From the NCBI GenBank assembly GCA_028708195.1, contig JAQVZK010000161.1, positions 1-5,790 of the forward strand: a stretch of 5,790 bases of DNA. Reading direction: 5' to 3'. The stretch is from Desulfovibrio sp. Lineage in GTDB: Bacteria > Desulfobacterota > Desulfovibrionia > Desulfovibrionales > Desulfovibrionaceae. Made by a program: the position numbers and the translations under genes. The notes beneath the pieces were generated by a model. That model did no database searches. It was not told the DNA's origin and was given only the letters and a program-made list of their open reading frames with translations. Positions 4,707 to 5,790 of this stretch are shown here, one piece after another; the first letter of the stretch is position 1; each line of letters opens with the position of its first letter.

Positions 4707-5630
4707 TTAACCTTGCTGGCGCAGCGATTCGGCCTTTTTTCTCACCCTGAACTGCCGCATTTCAGACAAAATCAGTCCTGCCAGGGTCAGCGCGGTGCCC
4801 AGTGCTGCCATCCAGGTAATTTTTTCGCGCAGTATCAGGGCGGCAGTAATAACAGTCACCACGGGCACAAGATAAATATACACGCTGCTTTGCACGGCCC
4901 CCAGACGCTTGATGGCGAATGTCCAGGCCACAAAGCACATGGCCGATGCGCCAAGCCCCAGAAAAATAATATTGCTCCAGTTTACAAAAACGCCAAAACG
5001 GTCCAGGCCCCAATGAAAATCCATTAGCGGCAGGCAGGGCAGCATAAAAAGCAGGCCATAAAAAAAGCAACGGCGCGTCACCTGAAGGCTGTTATAGCCG
5101 AAGGCCAGTATTTTGCGCGTCAGTATGGAGTAAAAAGACCAGGCAAGCCCGGCCAGCACTGCCAGCAGGTCGCCCACAGGGTTGAGCTGCAATTCGGTGC
5201 TGCCGCTAAAGCTTATAAGACCAATGCCCACAATGGCTGCCGCAAAACCCAAGAAAAAGTTCAACCCCGGCTTTTCGGCCTGCAAGAGCCAGAGTGACAG
5301 CAAGGCCGTAAAAAACGGCGACACCCCCACAATGACCCCCACATTGGATGCAAACGTTTGCGTGAGGGCGATATTTTCCAACAAAAAATACAACGTCACA
5401 CCGGCAAGCCCGGCTCCGGCAAACAGCCACTCCTGCTTCTTTTCCGTAAGGCGCAGCATTTTGGGGCAAGCGAGCCACAAAGCGGCAAAGCCCAGAATAA
5501 AGCGGAAAAAAAGAATCTCAATGGGGCTGAAATCGCGCAGCAGCACCTTGGTGGAGATAAAAGTAGTGCCCCACACAAGAATGCAGAGTAAAGCCGCCAG
5601 ATGGCCAGCCAGAGTTTTTTTGTCAGACAT
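4707..5630 (-). CDS. EamA/DMT-superfamily permease (RhaT/YdcZ-type transporter)
   Basis: This is an inner-membrane drug/metabolite-transporter-superfamily permease. From the chosen ATG (5630-5628) it has 307 residues, the usual length of a two-EamA-domain protein, with about ten predicted membrane helices: near 8-25, 36-54, 68-84, 94-116, 122-139, 152-169, 185-202, 219-238, 248-266 and 272-289. The N-terminal LVWGTTFISTKVLL (18-31) is the standard EamA opening, and the second EamA domain starts near GDLLAVLAGLAWSFYS (153-168). The tail is basic (MRQFRVRKKAESLRQQG), consistent with a cytosolic C-terminus. Substrate is unknown; amino acids and other metabolites are typical. The ATG at 5630 has no clear Shine-Dalgarno. 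The frame is open upstream to the window edge, with a GTG at 5747 and an ATG at 5684, but that added segment is not EamA-like. It is convergent with the sugar operon and probably unrelated to it. Confidence 0.9.
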   Translation of the reverse strand: MSDKKTLAGHLAALLCILVWGTTFISTKVLLRDFSPIEILFFRFILGFAALWLACPKMLRLTEKKQEWLFAGAGLAGVTLYFLLENIALTQTFASNVGVIVGVSPFFTALLSLWLLQAEKPGLNFFLGFAAAIVGIGLISFSGSTELQLNPVGDLLAVLAGLAWSFYSILTRKILAFGYNSLQVTRRCFFYGLLFMLPCLPLMDFHWGLDRFGVFVNWSNIIFLGLGASAMCFVAWTFAIKRLGAVQSSVYIYLVPVVTVITAALILREKITWMAALGTALTLAGLILSEMRQFRVRKKAESLRQQG

Positions 5631-5712
5631 GGGACCGCAGGTGTTGGGAGGAGTGGACAGCGCCAAGGAATGGCAGCCTGTCATTGACGAAAAAACCTGT
5701 ACCACCTGAAAC

Positions 5713-5748
5713 TGTGGCCCACCATAACGCAAGTTGTGGCGGGCCACA
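5713..5748. other. 16-position hairpin with a GCAA tetraloop upstream of the permease
   Basis: Positions 5713-5728 pair with 5733-5748 around GCAA (5729-5732); only A5721/C5740 is mismatched and T5725/G5736 is a wobble on the plus strand. Neither side has a T tract, so it is a poor Rho-independent terminator. It could be a leader structure for the permease transcript, the end of a neighbouring off-window gene, or a SECIS-like element for the short frame ending just before it. Confidence 0.6.
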
Positions 5749-5767
5749 TTGGCGTGCTGCGCGTCTG

Positions 5768-5779
5768 GCCGGATCCGGC
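5768..5779. other. Perfect 12-base palindrome at the right edge
   Basis: GCCGGATCCGGC is its own reverse complement. It may be a protein-binding site or just part of a coding sequence cut by the edge; with 11 bases after it no more can be said. Confidence 0.3.
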
Positions 5780-5790
5780 TGAAGTGGATC

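Noticed and set aside
5734..5790. Plus-strand frame ending IGVLRVWPDPAEVD at the right edge as the start of a divergent gene
   Set aside because: No ATG or ribosome binding site, only about 20-30 codons visible, and the frame runs through the hairpin at 5713-5748; cannot be judged without more sequence.
1..5790. CRISPR array, insertion sequence, integrase or phage genes
   Set aside because: No spaced direct repeats of CRISPR length, no transposase or integrase motifs and no terminal inverted repeats with target duplications were seen.

Overview
The window looks like a chromosomal segment from a sulfate-reducing deltaproteobacterium of the Desulfovibrio type. This is inferred from moderately high GC, codon use, and a G/C-run hairpin of the kind I recall being scattered in Desulfovibrio intergenic regions. 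No marker gene proves the taxon. It holds six protein genes, one cut by the left edge, plus two intergenic regions longer than 300 bases.

Layout. (1) 1-596 (+): the C-terminal GTPase part of hflX, a ribosome-associated GTPase. (2) 597-1088: no convincing gene; a near-perfect 19-bp hairpin flanked by C5 runs (639-691) and a second hairpin terminator (990-1025) preceded by a 20-base tandem duplication. (3) 1089-1796 (-): a predicted lipoprotein with a lipobox, a twin-arginine-like n-region and a Pro/Lys/Gln-rich tail. (4) 1797-2150: a divergent regulatory region with an inverted repeat over a candidate promoter for the lipoprotein gene, an octamer matching the core of the RfaH ops element, and two tandem hairpins ending in a T7 tract ahead of the sugar operon. 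(5) 2151-4637 (+): rfbF, rfbG and an RmlC-like cupin gene, evidently one operon. (6) 4707-5747 (-): an EamA/DMT-family ten-helix permease, convergent with the operon, with a strong GCAA-capped hairpin just upstream.

How the genes work together. RfbF makes CDP-D-glucose from CTP and glucose-1-phosphate. RfbG dehydrates it to CDP-4-dehydro-6-deoxy-D-glucose, the branch point for CDP-linked 3,6-dideoxy and 6-deoxy sugars of lipopolysaccharide or capsule. The third gene, joined to rfbG by a TAATG overlap, probably acts on that 4-keto sugar. Its RmlC catalytic positions are replaced, so the reaction is uncertain. No RfbH-type C-3 dehydratase, reductase or glycosyltransferase is in the window and the operon ends at a convergent gene, so the final sugar cannot be read from here. 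HflX, the lipoprotein and the permease have no evident functional link to the sugar genes.

Most worth a second look: the ops-like octamer plus terminator-like leader before rfbF; the catalytic substitutions in the cupin protein; the stable hairpin between rfbF and rfbG; and the hairpin at 5713-5748, which sits just after an in-frame UGA in a short open frame with a C-x-x-UGA-x-C pattern, the geometry of a bacterial SECIS element. That last reading is speculative.
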